This document shows positions 51,409 to 60,133 of a stretch of 64,000 bases of DNA, one piece after another. Position numbers and translations under genes: made by a program. Position 1 is the stretch's first letter. Every line of letters begins with the position of its first letter. Origin of the DNA: Saccharomonospora piscinae (GTDB lineage: Bacteria > Actinomycetota > Actinomycetes > Mycobacteriales > Pseudonocardiaceae); the NCBI RefSeq assembly GCF_005862235.1, contig NZ_VCEK01000003.1, positions 974,079 to 1,038,078 on the forward strand, read 5' to 3'. Below the pieces are notes generated by a model that saw nothing but the letters and a program-made list of their open reading frames with translations, was not told the DNA's origin and searched no databases.

Positions 51409-51850
51409 CTAACCGCGCCTCAACGACGCCATCGGGCGCCACTTTTGCACCTTGCAGTCCTGCTCCGCGCAGTCGTGCTCGTTGGTGGTCTTGTGCTTCT
51501 CGATGTAGGGCTTACCGTCGCACTGGATGCGGCATCGGCGTATCTCCGTGTGGACACTCTCCAGAGTGCGGGCGTCGATCTTTTGACCTTCAAATCGCCC
51601 AAAACTGGCTTAAACGTGCGCTCGATGTAGCTCGCGTACGTCTTGTGTGTGCTGTACTCGATAGCGGTCACCCGTAGCCAATAGTCCAGCGTGTGGCCGA
51701 GCGTCACTGTGGACGATGCCGAGCGCTGGTTGATAACCTGCGTGCGGAACTCCGACAGGTTGTCCTCGGCGGTGCGGTAAGCGGCCTTGTCGGTGCCCTT
51801 GACGCTCGTTGACAGGTAGGTGTCCTTGCCGGTGACGGGTCACGGCCCGA
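51409..51850 (-). pseudogene. Decayed tyrosine integrase (N-terminal remnant, frameshifted)
   Basis: Reading the minus strand gives GKDTYLSTSVKGTDKAAYRT, then LGHTLDYWLRVTAIEYSTHK, then YIERTFKPVLGDLKV, the core-binding domain of actinobacterial phage/ICE integrases. A one-base frame change near 51590 restores IDARTLESVHTEIRRCRIQC followed by HECD-like NEHDCAEQDC, after which a stop (51409-51411) ends it. The start and the whole catalytic domain (R..H-x-x-R..Y) are missing. It lies 161 bases from the tRNA 3' end, where such integrases insert. It is a relic of the event that may have brought the Gabija genes. Confidence 0.75.
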
Positions 51851-51892
51851 GAATAGGCGGACCTGCAGCGATCCTCCGCGCTGCCGAATGGA

Positions 51893-51970
51893 GCCACGCG
51901 AGCGCGTGGCGTTAGCTCTTGACCATGACCGAGAGTGTACTCATGGACACCGTCATGAACGAGCTAACGC
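51893..51970. repeat. Nested inverted repeats near the island edge
   Basis: A compact 8-bp hairpin GCCACGCG/CGCGTGGC (51893-51910, 2-base loop) is followed by a wider inverted repeat GCGTTAGCTC (51909-51918) with GAGCTAACGC (51961-51970). They lie between the integrase relic and tRNA-Leu and may be a terminator, promoter control or part of an old attachment site. Confidence 0.4.
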
Positions 51971-52011
51971 TGCTGATCTCGTATAAAGTTGTTGTGGCAG
52001 GTCAGAGCCAG

Positions 52012-52085
52012 TGCCCCCGGTGCGACTCGAACGCACACTGGACGGATTTTGAGTCCGCTGCCTCTGCCGATTGGGCTACGGGGGC
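52012..52085 (-). tRNA. tRNA-Leu (anticodon CAA), short variable arm
   Basis: A 74-nt cloverleaf on the minus strand. Acceptor GCCCCCG pairs with 52013-52019; discriminator A at 52012. The anticodon stem GCGGA/TCCGT closes loop CTCAAAA, giving anticodon CAA. T arm GTGCG-TTCGAGT-CGCAC. CCA is not encoded. The variable region is only about five bases, unlike the long arm usual in Leu tRNAs; a 74-nt tRNA-Leu(CAA) is known in mycobacteria. Confidence 0.85.
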
Positions 52086-52305
52086 GTGATCCGCATAGTA
52101 CTCGGGGTGGTTGGTCTCTCCGGGATCGGGGGCCGGTCCGGCGTTTGCCTCGTCGCAACACCGGCGTGCGGCGCTTGTCACAGAGGTACGTGATGATCAC
52201 TGCACGTGGTGAACGCCATCCCGACGTCTCCGCTGTTTGCCGGTAGCCTCGGGACCGCGGGTTACCGCACGTACCCAGCCCCGTCGACCGTCCAGGAGGA
52301 GCCCG

Positions 52306-52920
52306 GTGACCGAAGAGGCTACCGAGGCCAATGATGCCGCCCCCGCTCCGCAGCGTCGCGTACTCGTCGCGGAGGATGAAGCACTGATCCGGCTCGACCT
52401 CGTCGAGATGCTTCGCGAGGAAGGCTACGAGGTGGTCGGCGAAGCGGGTGACGGGGAAGAGGCCATCACCCTCGCCGGCGAACTCAAGCCCGACCTGGTG
52501 ATCCTCGACGTGAAGATGCCGAAGCTCGACGGGATCGAGGCCGCCGCGAAGATCACTGGTGATCGGATCGCCCCCGTTGTGATCCTCACGGCGTTCAGCC
52601 AGCGCGACCTGGTCGAGCGGGCTCGGGAGGCCGGGACGATGGCGTATCTCGTGAAGCCCTTCGCCAAGCGCGACCTCGTGCCCGCCATCGAGCTTGCCGT
52701 CAGCCGGTTCGCCGAGTTGCAGGCCCTCGAAGCCGAGGTAGCCGGACTGACCGAGCGCCTGGAAACCCGCAAGCTCATCGACCGCGCCAAGGGCCTGCTG
52801 ATGACCAACCAGGGCCTCAGCGAGCCCGACGCCTTCCGCTGGATCCAGCGCACCGCCATGGACCGGCGGACCACCATGAAGGCGGTCGCGGAAGCAGTCG
52901 TGGAGAGTATCGGCGCCTGA
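52306..52920 (+). CDS. pdtaR: ANTAR-domain response regulator (PdtaR-like)
   Basis: A 204-residue regulator: receiver with VAEDEALIRLDLVEML, phospho-acceptor Asp68 (LVILDVKMPKLDG), Thr in VILTAFSQ and Lys in YLVKPFAKRDL; then a coiled linker and a C-terminal ANTAR domain (LIDRAKGLLMTNQGLSEPDA). ANTAR domains bind paired RNA hairpins and prevent premature transcription termination. It matches M. tuberculosis PdtaR (Rv1626) in layout. GTG 52306 has an AGGAGGA site. Its kinase (PdtaS) is not in the window. The neighbourhood with polA is conserved in actinobacteria. Confidence 0.93.
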   Translation: MTEEATEANDAAPAPQRRVLVAEDEALIRLDLVEMLREEGYEVVGEAGDGEEAITLAGELKPDLVILDVKMPKLDGIEAAAKITGDRIAPVVILTAFSQRDLVERAREAGTMAYLVKPFAKRDLVPAIELAVSRFAELQALEAEVAGLTERLETRKLIDRAKGLLMTNQGLSEPDAFRWIQRTAMDRRTTMKAVAEAVVESIGA

Positions 52921-52925
52921 GACGG

Positions 52926-54281
52926 TCAGCGGCGTCCTTCGGCCTTGAAGGAGGCGGTCCTCGCGGCTTTGGCCACCTTCTTGTCCGGGTGGTGGCGGCC
53001 GAAGAGACGCAGCGTGTCCGCACCTCCTGGGTGGTCGAGGCGCCACATCGCGTCGAACACCTCCACATCGTCGGGTGTCACGGTTTCCTCGAGCAGTTCG
53101 CCGATTTCGGGCGGCGGGTGGTCGATATCCGTGTCGCAGAAGACATCGGCGATCAGCAAGGCCATGTCGGCGTCGGACAGTGCGAACTCCGGCGATACAG
53201 CGTGATCTGCACCCAGTGCCTGCTTGGCGTACGGGCGCAGGGTCGGATCGTCGAGCAGTTCGCGCCACACGTCGTCCACCTCGGAGCCGAGGTCGGCCAG
53301 CAGCACCGTGGCCGTCGCACGCTCCGCGGGCGTACCGGTGGCGGCCACTTCCGCGAGCTCTCGCGCGGCCTGGTGTGCCGAGCGGGCCGCGCGCCAGGGG
53401 TGCCATTCCTGCTCCGCCTGCGCGTCGGTGCCCAGCACCGTGACCGCCACCAGTTCGCGCGCCGTCACCGCTGCGGGATCCGGCAGCAGCCCCACCTCGA
53501 CATCCTCGCTGATCTCCTTCCAGAGGACGTACGAGCCCAGGGGAGTCAGCGTGATGCGGGACTCGCCCGGGAGCACCGCGCCCAAGCGCTCCAGCCGGTC
53601 GGCGAACACGGCACCGGGCTCACCGTGCCGCTCGACCCACGCGGACCACGCGGCGCCGAAGACCTCGGGCTCCGTGTCCAGTTCCACCGACTCCTGCACC
53701 AGTTCGTTCCACCCGTCCAGGGTGATGCCGTCCTCGCGCGCCGAGAACAGCGGCAGGACGCTCGTGCCCGCGCCGTGAAAGACCAGGTCCGGCTCACCGT
53801 CGTACTCGGCGTCGATCGCCAGGCTCCACGCGGACAGCGCGGCGAAGCCCTGCGACCACACCGAGAGCACCGCCTCGTCGTCGCCGTCCCGCCACTCGCG
53901 GAGGCCCTCGCCTTCCGACGCCTCGGTCTCGCCGATGTCGATGAAGTTCAGGTCCTCGGCCAGTTCCCACAGTTGCCGCAGCTCCCGCGGCGCTGTGGTG
54001 TCGTCGGGCAGGTGGCCCGCGGCCGTGAGTTGCCGGACTACCTCCGTCTCGGCGTCCGCGTGCGGCAGCCCGGTGTCGGTGTCGACGGGCCGGGAATCGC
54101 CGACCCAGGCCGCCAGCGCGTTCGCTGCCGTGAGTAACCGGCTCTCCCGCGCCGCGGTGGCGAGCTCGGAGAGCGGGGGAAGCCGGATCGGCGCGAGCCG
54201 GTCGGTGCCGAGCAGGTCGCGGTAGTCGAGGTCGTCGGCCTCGTGCTCGGGGTCGGCCGTGGTGGGGTGGTCGCGGGTCAT
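52926..54281 (-). CDS. Conserved actinobacterial protein of unknown function
   Basis: A 451-residue soluble, acidic protein with no signal peptide or membrane helix. It is built largely of helices; the last part has HEAT-like pairs (ATATVLLADLGSEVDDVWREL and FGRHHPDKKVAKAARTASFK in parts). ATG 54281 precedes a variable acidic N-terminus (MTRDHPTTADPEHEADDLD). Two Trp/Glu-rich central segments (SVWSQGFAALSAWSLAID) suggest a compact domain. It ends convergently five bases from pdtaR. I do not recognise a named family; position next to pdtaR and polA is probably conserved. Confidence 0.7.
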   Translation of the reverse strand: MTRDHPTTADPEHEADDLDYRDLLGTDRLAPIRLPPLSELATAARESRLLTAANALAAWVGDSRPVDTDTGLPHADAETEVVRQLTAAGHLPDDTTAPRELRQLWELAEDLNFIDIGETEASEGEGLREWRDGDDEAVLSVWSQGFAALSAWSLAIDAEYDGEPDLVFHGAGTSVLPLFSAREDGITLDGWNELVQESVELDTEPEVFGAAWSAWVERHGEPGAVFADRLERLGAVLPGESRITLTPLGSYVLWKEISEDVEVGLLPDPAAVTARELVAVTVLGTDAQAEQEWHPWRAARSAHQAARELAEVAATGTPAERATATVLLADLGSEVDDVWRELLDDPTLRPYAKQALGADHAVSPEFALSDADMALLIADVFCDTDIDHPPPEIGELLEETVTPDDVEVFDAMWRLDHPGGADTLRLFGRHHPDKKVAKAARTASFKAEGRR

Positions 54282-54440
54282 GCCGGTGAGGCTAACGGCC
54301 ATCCAGGACGACACCAGGGGCGCCGGGTGAGCGAACGGAGCCGCTCGTGACGCAAGGCTGGTGAGCGAGCCGCGTCGCGGCACAACATCACTCGGCCGGG
54401 TGGTGCACCGACGGTTCCGTTCGTCCGCCCGTGGTGAGTC

Positions 54441-54878
54441 TCAGGCCGTGCGGTCGCGCACGACGCACGTGAGCCGGGCGGTGCAGGTGCGCTTGCCCGC
54501 CTCGTCGGTGATCTCGATGGCGGAGGTGACGGTGCCACGCCCGACGTGGACGGGAGTGGCGACACCGGTGACCAGGCCCGCGATCGCGGGCCGGTGGTGG
54601 GTGCAGGACAGCTCCAGCCCCAGGGCCATGCGGTCGGGACCCGCGTTGAGTGCGGCGAGCGTGGAGCCGAGCGCCTCGGCGAGTACCGCGTTCGCGCCAC
54701 CGTGAAGTAACCCGAAGGGCTGAAGATTTCCCTTGACCGGCATGGTCGCGCTGACCCGCTCCGGCGTCAGGTCGACGAAGGTGAGGCCGAGTTTGTCGTT
54801 GAGCTGTTGTTCGGCGATCTCCGGCGTCGCCCCGGCGAGCAGGGCACGGACCAGCTCTTCGGACGGGTTCTCGGTCAC
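54441..54878 (-). CDS. PaaI-like hotdog thioesterase
   Basis: A 145-residue hotdog-fold protein: GNLQPFGLLHGGANAVLAEALGS is the central helix with the HGG motif and catalytic acidic residue, and the end has strand pairs TPVHVGRGTVTSAIEI and CTARLTCVV. Such enzymes hydrolyse acyl- or aryl-CoA thioesters. GTG 54878 follows an AAGGA site. It diverges from polA with 83 bases between starts. Substrate unknown, probably a housekeeping CoA-recycling enzyme. Confidence 0.88.
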   Translation of the reverse strand: MTENPSEELVRALLAGATPEIAEQQLNDKLGLTFVDLTPERVSATMPVKGNLQPFGLLHGGANAVLAEALGSTLAALNAGPDRMALGLELSCTHHRPAIAGLVTGVATPVHVGRGTVTSAIEITDEAGKRTCTARLTCVVRDRTA

Positions 54879-54948
54879 CGCGTGATTCCTTCCTCGGGGC
54901 TCTTCGGGCCTGGGGCCGACGCGCAGCGAGCCTGTCGGGCCTCCACCC

Positions 54949-54954
54949 TAGACT
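54949..54954 (+). promoter_or_regulatory. -10 element of a leaderless polA promoter
   Basis: TAGACT lies seven bases before the GTG at 54962. Transcription would start at the GTG itself. No ribosome site precedes the start, consistent with leaderless translation. Confidence 0.5.
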
Positions 54955-54961
54955 CACGGAC

Positions 54962-57673
54962 GTGAGCCCCAACCAGAACACTCTCGTAGCGAACGACACA
55001 CCCCGGCTGCTGCTCATCGACGGTCACTCGATGGCGTACCGGGCCTTCTTCGCGGTGCCCGCCGACCGGTTCAGGACCTCGACGGGGCAGGTCACCAACG
55101 CGGTGTTCGGATTCACCTCGATGCTGATCAACCTGCTGCGGGACGAGACGCCCACCCACGTCGCCGTGGCGTTCGACGTGTCGCGCAAGACCTTCCGTTC
55201 GGAGACCTTCGCCGACTACAAGGCGAACCGGCTCACGACCCCGGACGACTTCAAGGGGCAGGTCGAGCTGATCAAGGAGATCCTGGACGCGCTCGCGATT
55301 CCGGTGCTGGCCAAGGAGGGCTACGAGGCCGACGACGTCATCGCCACGCTGACCACACAGGCGGGCGGCGACTACGACGTGCTCGTCTGTACTGGTGATC
55401 GCGACGCGCTGCAGCTGGTCAACGACTCGGTGACGGTCCTCTACCCGCGCAAGGGCGTGTCGGATCTGGTGCGCTTCGATCCGGGTGGCGTGCAGGAGAA
55501 GTACGGGCTCTCACCCGTGCAGTACCCCGACTTCGCCGCCCTGCGGGGCGATCCGTCCGACAACCTGCCCGGCATCCCGGGCGTCGGCGAGAAGACGGCG
55601 GCGAAGTGGGTCAGGCAGTTCGGGTCGCTCGACGACTTGATCGACCGCGTCGACGAGGTGAAGGGCAAGGTCGGTGACGCGCTGCGGTCGCACCTGGACT
55701 CCGTGATGCTGAACCGCCGTCTCACCGAGCTGGTGCGGGACGTGCCGCTGGAGACCGGGCCCGCCGAGCTCGCCGTGCGCCCGTGGGACCGCGACGCCGT
55801 GCACCGCTTGTTCGACGAGCTGGAGTTCCGCGTCCTGCGCGACCGGCTGTTCGCGTCGCTGTCGAGCGCGGAGCCGGAGGCCGACGCCGGGTTCGAGGCC
55901 GCGGGAGAGGCGCTGCGACCGGGTGCGGTCGCGGACTGGCTGTCCCGGCACGCGGGCAGTGGCACCACGGTGGGACTGGCCTTCCGCACCACAGGAGCCT
56001 CGGTGACGTCCGACGTGCTGTCGGTCTCGCTCGCCGCGCCCGACGGAGAGGGGGCCTTCCTCGACGTCACCTCGCTGACGGAGGACGACGAGCGGGCGTT
56101 GTCGCGGTGGCTCGCCGACGACGCCGTGCGCAAGGTCGGGCACTCGCTCAAGACTCCGCTGCACGGGCTGCGTGCCCGTGGCTGGCGGCTCGCCGGGCTC
56201 GCGATGGACACGGAACTGGCCGCCTACCTGGTCCGGCCGGGGCAGCGGTCCTTCGAACTCGACGATCTCGTGCTGCGGTATCTGCGCCGCGAGCTGCGCT
56301 CGGAGAGCGGCAAGGACGACGGGCAGCTGTCACTGCTCGACTCTGACGGCGACGGCGACGACCAGCTCGTGCACGAGGAGCTGGTGCGCGCGCGGGCGAT
56401 CCAGGAGCTGTCGGCCGCGCTGGCCGACGAACTCGACGCCACCGGGGGCAGCGCGTTGCTCGCCGACATCGAGCTGCCGCTGCTGTCGGTCATCGCGGAG
56501 CTGGAGGGCGCGGGCATCGCGGTGGACGCGGACGCACTGACCACGCTCGAGGCCCACTACGCGAGCCGGGTGAAGCAGGCGACCGAGCAGGCGTACTCCG
56601 TCATCGGCAAGCAGATCAACCTCGGCTCGCCCAAGCAGTTGCAGGTCGTGCTGTTCGACGAGCTGGGGATGCCGAAGACCAAGCGCACCAAGACCGGCTA
56701 CACCACCGATGCGGACGCCCTGCAGACACTGTTCGAGAAGACCGAGCACCCGTTCCTGCAACACCTGCTCGAACACCGCGACGCGACCCGGTTGCGCACC
56801 ACGGTCGAGGGCCTGATCAAGGCGATCGCCGACGACGGGCGCATTCACACCACGCTGCACCAGACCATCGCGGCGACGGGGCGCCTGTCGTCTGTGGACC
56901 CCAACCTGCAGAACATCCCGATCCGCACCGACGAGGGGCGCCGCATCCGGGACGCGTTCGTGGTCGGTGAGGGTTACGCCGAGCTCATGACCGCCGACTA
57001 CAGCCAGATCGAGATGCGCATCATGGCGCACCTGTCGCAGGACGAGGCGCTCATCGACTCGTTCCAGTCGGGATTCGACTTCCACGCCGCCACGGCGGCG
57101 CGGGTGTTCGGCGTCGATCCCACCGAGGTCACCGGCGAGCAGCGAGCCAAGATCAAGGCGATGAACTATGGCCTCGCCTATGGACTGTCCGCCTACGGCC
57201 TGTCGCAGCAGCTGCGGATCTCCACCGAGGAGGCGCGCGGCCTGATGGACGAGTACTTCCTCCGGTTCGGCGGGGTGCGCGACTACCTGCACGGGGTGGT
57301 GGACCGGGCGGCCAAGGACGGGTACACGCAGACGATCTTCGGGCGGCGGCGCTACCTGCCCGACCTCACCAGCGACAATCGGCAGCGCCGCGAGATGGCG
57401 GAGCGCATGGCGCTCAACGCGCCCATCCAGGGCAGTGCCGCGGACATCATCAAGGTGGCCATGCTGCGGGTGCATCGGGCGCTGACGGCGTCCGCGCTGC
57501 GCAGCCGGGTTCTGCTTCAGGTACACGACGAACTTGTGCTCGAGGTCGCGAGCGGTGAGCGGGACGATCTCGACACACTGGTGCGCCGGGAGATGGGCGC
57601 GGCGTACGCGCTGGCGGTGCCGTTGGAGGTGTCGGTGGGGGTCGGCCGGTCCTGGAACGAAGCCGCGCACTGA
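54962..57673 (+). CDS. polA: DNA polymerase I
   Basis: A 903-residue Pol I that fills gaps and removes RNA primers. N-terminal 5' nuclease: LLLIDGHSMAYRAFFA, GYEADDVIATL, TGDRDALQLV, DNLPGIPGVGEKTAAKW. The middle (about 320-500) is exonuclease-like but lacks the first D-E pair (LAFRTTGAS where DTET is expected) and the second Asp (GHSLKTPLHG), so it has no proofreading, as usual in actinobacteria. The polymerase domain has DYSQIEMRIMAHLSQ, KAMNYGLAYGLSAYGLSQ and LLQVHDELVLEV. GTG start, probably leaderless. Confidence 0.97.
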   Translation: MSPNQNTLVANDTPRLLLIDGHSMAYRAFFAVPADRFRTSTGQVTNAVFGFTSMLINLLRDETPTHVAVAFDVSRKTFRSETFADYKANRLTTPDDFKGQVELIKEILDALAIPVLAKEGYEADDVIATLTTQAGGDYDVLVCTGDRDALQLVNDSVTVLYPRKGVSDLVRFDPGGVQEKYGLSPVQYPDFAALRGDPSDNLPGIPGVGEKTAAKWVRQFGSLDDLIDRVDEVKGKVGDALRSHLDSVMLNRRLTELVRDVPLETGPAELAVRPWDRDAVHRLFDELEFRVLRDRLFASLSSAEPEADAGFEAAGEALRPGAVADWLSRHAGSGTTVGLAFRTTGASVTSDVLSVSLAAPDGEGAFLDVTSLTEDDERALSRWLADDAVRKVGHSLKTPLHGLRARGWRLAGLAMDTELAAYLVRPGQRSFELDDLVLRYLRRELRSESGKDDGQLSLLDSDGDGDDQLVHEELVRARAIQELSAALADELDATGGSALLADIELPLLSVIAELEGAGIAVDADALTTLEAHYASRVKQATEQAYSVIGKQINLGSPKQLQVVLFDELGMPKTKRTKTGYTTDADALQTLFEKTEHPFLQHLLEHRDATRLRTTVEGLIKAIADDGRIHTTLHQTIAATGRLSSVDPNLQNIPIRTDEGRRIRDAFVVGEGYAELMTADYSQIEMRIMAHLSQDEALIDSFQSGFDFHAATAARVFGVDPTEVTGEQRAKIKAMNYGLAYGLSAYGLSQQLRISTEEARGLMDEYFLRFGGVRDYLHGVVDRAAKDGYTQTIFGRRRYLPDLTSDNRQRREMAERMALNAPIQGSAADIIKVAMLRVHRALTASALRSRVLLQVHDELVLEVASGERDDLDTLVRREMGAAYALAVPLEVSVGVGRSWNEAAH

Positions 57674-57730
57674 CGTCGCGCGGGTCGACCGGATGGGTTC
57701 GAAAATCGCCCGTTCGGGTATGTCCCCGGT

Positions 57731-58336
57731 ATGGCTCCAACTGCGCTCATCCTCGCCGGTGCGGGAATGCTCAGCGATCTCGCACGGACCCTGGTGATCG
57801 AAGGCTGGCGTGTGGTGCTGCCGTCCCGGCGGTACTCACCGGTCCCGGTCGACGGCGATCCCGAGCCCGAAGGCCGGGCGGTGTGGGTCGAGGCGCACTG
57901 GGACGAGCCGCGTGAGCTCGCGCGGCGGGTCGAGGCCACCCTGCGAGGCGACCGGGCCGACCTTCTGGTGACCTGGCTGCACGACGCCTACCGGCAGGAC
58001 GTGGTGGCGGCGGTGGAACCGTTGCTCTCCGCGAGCGCGCCGGTCGTGGAACTGCGGTCGCGCAGCGCGGACGGGGTTCCGGAGCAGGCCGACGCGGGTG
58101 CGCTGGCCGGGCGGCCGACCCAGTACGTCCTGCTCGGTGATGTCTCCGCGGTGGGGGACCGCCCCCTGGGGCACGGCGAGATCGCGGCCGGGGTCCGTGC
58201 CGCCGTCGCGCGGGCGCGGGCGGGTTCGCCATCGTCGCGCCACGAGATCGGACGCCGCCGACGGTCCACGATCCCGCGTCCTCGGGTGCATGGCGTGGCG
58301 GGATCGTGGCTGAAGCTGGCACCTCGCGTGGGCTGA
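57731..58336 (+). CDS. Rossmann-like small protein of unknown function
   Basis: A 201-residue protein beginning with a nucleotide-binding-like turn (ALILAGAGMLSDLARTLV) and two beta-alpha units (LLVTWLHDAYR). No catalytic Tyr/Lys of SDRs is present. The C-terminal 30 residues are basic and Pro/Arg-rich (GRRRRSTIPRP). It may be a diverged SDR-like or NAD-binding protein. ATG 57731 is 58 bases after polA. Codon bias is high-GC like its neighbours. Confidence 0.6.
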   Translation: MAPTALILAGAGMLSDLARTLVIEGWRVVLPSRRYSPVPVDGDPEPEGRAVWVEAHWDEPRELARRVEATLRGDRADLLVTWLHDAYRQDVVAAVEPLLSASAPVVELRSRSADGVPEQADAGALAGRPTQYVLLGDVSAVGDRPLGHGEIAAGVRAAVARARAGSPSSRHEIGRRRRSTIPRPRVHGVAGSWLKLAPRVG

Positions 58337-58368
58337 CGGCGCCGTGTCGCTGTCGCCGCCCGGTGCCG

Positions 58369-59244
58369 TCAGCGCAGCGCGGAGGCGGGACGGCACTGCC
58401 ACACGGTCCAAAGCGGTCGGTAGCCCTGCCGGTGCCAGAACACCGAGGCCACCGGGTTCAGCGAGCCGTACCAGACGGCGGTGCGGGTGTGCCCGGAGCC
58501 GGCCAGCAGGTCGTGGGCCGTGCCGGTGAGTGCGCTGCCCACGCCGGTGCCCTGGGACTCGGGCTCCACCGAGACGCGGTGGATCAGTCCCCATCCACTC
58601 TCGGGCAGCCAGGGCCGCGGTGAGGTGGTCGCCTCGAACTCGACCAGCCCGATCACCGTGTCGCGGCTCGTGCCCTCCGCCACCCACGTCTCGGTGCGCG
58701 CGCACCGGTCCGCCGAGTGGGGCACGGCCACGGCGAAGTGCTCCGAGCGGGCCGTCGGACGTGCCGCCAGCCGTCGCAGGGCGGCCGTGTCCGCCGGGCT
58801 CGCTCGCCGGACCGGTACGGCGGGTCGCCGCGGCCCCTGCGGCTCCCGCTCCGCGTCGCCAAGCCGCACGCCGAGCGCGAGCACCGGCAGCAGTCCGTGG
58901 CCGAGCAGTGGCAGCACACACCGCGCGTCGCGACTCGGCCAGCGCAGGGAACACACTGACCCGTCCGGTACCGGTGCGCGGTCCAGTTCGGCACGCCACG
59001 CGCGCAGGAGCGCCTCCATTCCCGCGGCGCCGTGGTCGCCGACGAACGGCCTGAGTTCCCGCACCTCGATACCGTCCACCGTCCGGGCGTCGAGTACGCC
59101 GGTGACCCGGCCACCGCCCGCCACGGTGGCGACGAGCGTGTGTCCCCGGCCGGGTTCGGGCGGTGGCTCGGGTGGAGGGAGCAGCGGGTCGAGCCTGGCC
59201 CAGCGCTGGGCCTGCTCGGCCACCAGATCGGCCGGTTCGTCCAT
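58369..59244 (-). CDS. GNAT-family acetyltransferase, copy A
   Basis: A 291-residue protein with a C-terminal GNAT domain (about residues 150-285). Motif A is RVSVEPESQGTGVGSAL and motif B follows in VWYGSLNPVASVFWHRQGYR. The N-terminal half has a second, weak GNAT-like core (VRELRPFVGDHGAAGMEALL). ATG 59244 is used; a GTG nine bases earlier is possible. It is a tandem paralogue of the next gene: both end in VFWHRQGYRPLWT. Acetyl acceptor unknown. Confidence 0.85.
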   Translation of the reverse strand: MDEPADLVAEQAQRWARLDPLLPPPEPPPEPGRGHTLVATVAGGGRVTGVLDARTVDGIEVRELRPFVGDHGAAGMEALLRAWRAELDRAPVPDGSVCSLRWPSRDARCVLPLLGHGLLPVLALGVRLGDAEREPQGPRRPAVPVRRASPADTAALRRLAARPTARSEHFAVAVPHSADRCARTETWVAEGTSRDTVIGLVEFEATTSPRPWLPESGWGLIHRVSVEPESQGTGVGSALTGTAHDLLAGSGHTRTAVWYGSLNPVASVFWHRQGYRPLWTVWQCRPASALR

Positions 59245-59265
59245 GCCTTCCACCGTTCGTGCTCG

Positions 59266-60132
59266 TCAGCGCGCGGCCGTCGCGGGCCGGGCCTCCCAGA
59301 AGGTCCAGAGTGGACGGTATCCCTGCCGGTGCCAGAACACCGACGACAACGCGTTGTGCGGACTGTAGAACACCGAGGTGCCGCGTGCCCGCCCGTCGAC
59401 GGCGGCGGTGTGGACGGCCGCCGCGAGCGCCCTGCCCACGCCCCGGCCGCGGTGGCCGGGTCTCACCGACATGGTCTCGACGTGCAGCCACGCACCGTCC
59501 GGAAGCCGGGGACGGGGCGCGGGCGGACGGCACAGTGCCATGCCGACGGCGAGCCCGTCGGCCTCGGCGAGCCAGACCGGCTCCCCTTCGGCCAGCACAC
59601 GGCGCACCTCGCGGGCCAGCAGACCCTCGGCGCCCTCCCGTGCGATGGCGGCACCGACCGCGAGGGCGTACTCGCGTTCGGCCAGCCACAGTGCGGTCAG
59701 TTCCGGTGCGGCGGCGACGCCCGACACCGGTCGCACCCGTACCGGAGCGTCGTCGTGCGCGTCGTCAGCCCTGCGTGCCTCGCGCACCGCGAGCACCGCG
59801 TAGGGCGCGAAGCCGTGGGCCACCAGCGCCGTGGCGGCGGCCAGGTCGCGGCTGGGCCAGGTCACACCGCACGCCGAGTCCGTCCCGGGCCGTTCGCGCC
59901 GGACCCGCTCGCGCAGCGCGGCGAGCAACGCCGCCATACCGTCGGCGCCCGGGTCGGGCGAGACCGGCGCGAGTTCCCACACCACACTCGGCTGCCACAG
60001 CGCCGCCCACCCGTCGTGGCGGGCCCGGTACAGCACCGCCGACACCGGACCCCGGTCCGGCACGTCGGCGGTGACCCGCTCTCCCGCGCCGGCCGCCACG
60101 GTGCCGGGCAACAGCGGATCCCACCACCGCAC
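59266..60132 (-). CDS. GNAT-family acetyltransferase, copy B
   Basis: A 288-residue tandem paralogue of copy A. The C-terminal GNAT domain has MSVRPGHRGRGVGRALAAAV (acetyl-CoA loop) and VFYSPHNALSSVFWHRQGY. The N-terminal region mirrors copy A (VTWPSRDLAAATALVAHGFAP). The GTG start is one base after the methyltransferase stop, so methyltransferase, copy B and copy A form one operon. Substrate unknown. Confidence 0.85.
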   Translation of the reverse strand: MRWWDPLLPGTVAAGAGERVTADVPDRGPVSAVLYRARHDGWAALWQPSVVWELAPVSPDPGADGMAALLAALRERVRRERPGTDSACGVTWPSRDLAAATALVAHGFAPYAVLAVREARRADDAHDDAPVRVRPVSGVAAAPELTALWLAEREYALAVGAAIAREGAEGLLAREVRRVLAEGEPVWLAEADGLAVGMALCRPPAPRPRLPDGAWLHVETMSVRPGHRGRGVGRALAAAVHTAAVDGRARGTSVFYSPHNALSSVFWHRQGYRPLWTFWEARPATAAR

Positions 60133-60133
60133 G

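Noticed and set aside
51334-51677. Plus-strand 113-aa and 98-aa frames beside gajA
   Set aside because: They are antisense to the integrase remnant, whose protein similarity explains the region.
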